The notes under the pieces were generated by a model. The model searched no databases. It had not been told where the DNA came from and saw only the letters and a program-made list of their open reading frames with translations. From Cerioporus squamosus (lineage: Eukaryota > Basidiomycota > Agaricomycetes > Polyporales > Polyporaceae), in the NCBI GenBank assembly GCA_022592435.1, contig JABYQS010000528.1:1-19218 (forward strand): a stretch of DNA of 19,218 nucleotides, written 5' to 3'. Positions within the stretch are counted from its first letter, which is position 1, and each line of letters begins with the position of its first letter. Shown here piece after piece: positions 18,501 to 19,218 of the stretch. Made by a program: the position numbers and the translations under genes.

Positions 18501-18955
18501 CAAGGGCGTATTGGGCGGTAGCGTCCCATGCCAATCGCAGAGCCATACGTTCCAAAGGACCCATCTCCAACCAACTTGAGCGTGTGTATGATCGTGGAGC
18601 CTAGGAGAGAGGGGAAGGCATTGATGCGTGAGCCAAATACGCACCACAAGACCACGAAAGGGGATGCGAGGAGGGCGGAAATAATACTCACTGCTTCTGG
18701 CATCACCAACGACGAGTTGGCCATTCTGCACGGAGACCGAAGGGACGGCTTGGACCGTGATGCGCTCCTTCGCGGACGGCGCCTGGAGCGCTGGTTGGCG
18801 GGAGGAGGATGGGGCTGTTGAGGGGGCGGGTGGTTGTGTGTGGGATGAGAGTGACCGTTCGGCATGTGCGTCGGGTAGGGGTTGTGGAGGTGGACTGGTG
18901 GATTATGGCCTTGGTGGACATGGTTTGTGTACATGATATGAATGTAGCTTTGCAT
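15516..18955 (-). CDS. CRK1: Ime2/Crk1 (RCK/MAK-like) CMGC protein kinase with long tail; frame slips
   Basis: Serine/threonine kinase related to yeast Ime2 and basidiomycete Crk1, which link nutrient and mating signals to morphogenesis and meiosis. Exons about 18692-18955, 18375-18600, 17635-18318, 15675-17582, 15516-15602; introns 91, 56, 52 and 72 nt, GT-AG. The ATG at 18953-18955 opens a His/Pro-rich head. Kinase motifs: Gly loop GDGSFGT (18548-18568), VAVK lysine (18435-18437), HRDMKPEN (18073-18096), DFG (17959-17967), TEY activation motif (17917-17925) followed by STRWYRAPE. A Pro/Ser-rich insert lies between catalytic loop and DFG. The kinase domain ends near YDPEARLTSKECLEH. The tail has GKLGKFSFGKKTSKWG, a coiled coil EEEAARIQRDAEKQRRLLAE and a final FTSPEGIADDFS. 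The frame requires one added base near 18822-18826, 18546-18551, 17232-17235, 16624-16626, 16410-16413 and 16104-16112, plus a net +1/-2 shift near 15780-15800. Expected length is about 1,050 aa. Either assembly error or a disabled gene. Confidence 0.85.
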
Positions 18956-19218
18956 CGCCACGGACGGAAGGGATTAGGAAGGCGCAGGGCGTGGGCTTAG
19001 CGCATGAAGGAGGCAATAAGATAGGGCGGAAGGGGCGGGGAGAGACGACGGCGGGGCGGGAGGGAGAGGGAAACGGAAGAGAGGGCGGAGGAGGGAAGGG
19101 GATGGCAGGGAGAGAGCGAGCACCGAGCGCTCGCACGCTCTCTCGCGCGGAAGACGAGAAACAGAACCAGACAGCCGATCATCACCCTTTATTTGTTAGT
19201 TATTTTCCCCTATCGCCC
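18956..19218 (-). promoter_or_regulatory. Kinase upstream region with long purine tract
   Basis: The plus strand from about 19020 to 19135 is nearly all purine with many GGG runs, so the kinase leader or promoter is a long pyrimidine tract. Pyrimidine-rich stretches just upstream of transcription starts are common in filamentous fungi. No TATA box is evident. The gene boundary to the right is outside the window. Confidence 0.45.

Noticed and set aside
15780..18826. Programmed ribosomal frameshifting in the kinase gene
   Set aside because: Seven events in one gene, including one inside the ATP-binding loop and without slippery heptamers, are not credible as recoding.

Overview
The window looks like nuclear DNA of a filamentous basidiomycete, most likely Agaricomycetes. 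The coding sequence is GC-rich, and genes are cut by many short GT-AG introns (mostly 49-63 nt) with CTGAC/CTGAT-like branch sites. Pyrimidine-rich leaders precede the start codons, and the gene set is typically fungal (Hsp104, a NIPA/DUF803 magnesium transporter, complex I NDUFS6, an Ime2/Crk1-type kinase). The phylum is inferred from these traits; no marker locus fixes the species.

Layout from left to right. (1) 1-1452, minus: N-terminal part of a DENN-type (uDENN) protein running off the left edge and broken by several single-base frame slips. (2) 2173-2651, plus: a possible small two-exon gene of unknown function. (3) 3053-4114: a repeat island. A 1,046-bp non-autonomous DNA transposon has inverted ends and a perfect 8-bp target duplication, and a 424-bp second MITE with 26-bp inverted repeats is nested inside it. 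The inner element carries a perfect 28-bp palindrome. (4) 4859-7132, minus: NIPA-family Mg2+ transporter, five exons. (5) 7578-9413, plus: an unrecognised 520-aa protein, six exons. (6) 9854-12916, minus: Hsp104 disaggregase, seven exons, 901 aa. (7) 13266-13907, plus: NDUFS6-type zinc subunit of respiratory complex I, five exons including a 6-nt microexon. (8) 15516-18955, minus: Ime2/Crk1-type CMGC kinase with a long C-terminal tail, broken by at least six single-base slips. (9) 18956-19218: upstream region of the kinase, with a long purine tract on the plus strand.

Hsp104 and NDUFS6 are head-to-head over 349 bp that contain heat-shock-element-like and STRE-like motifs. NIPA and the 520-aa gene are head-to-head over 445 bp. 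The genes do not form a pathway; this is an ordinary housekeeping stretch with one transposon island.

The most unusual signal is in the two outer genes. The reading frame jumps repeatedly, nearly always in the sense of one missing base and often inside short C runs of the coding strand. The four inner genes (6,741 nt of CDS) show no slip. Homopolymer deletion errors in the assembly are the simplest explanation. Pseudogenisation, or insertional RNA editing, would be the exciting alternatives and can be tested directly.
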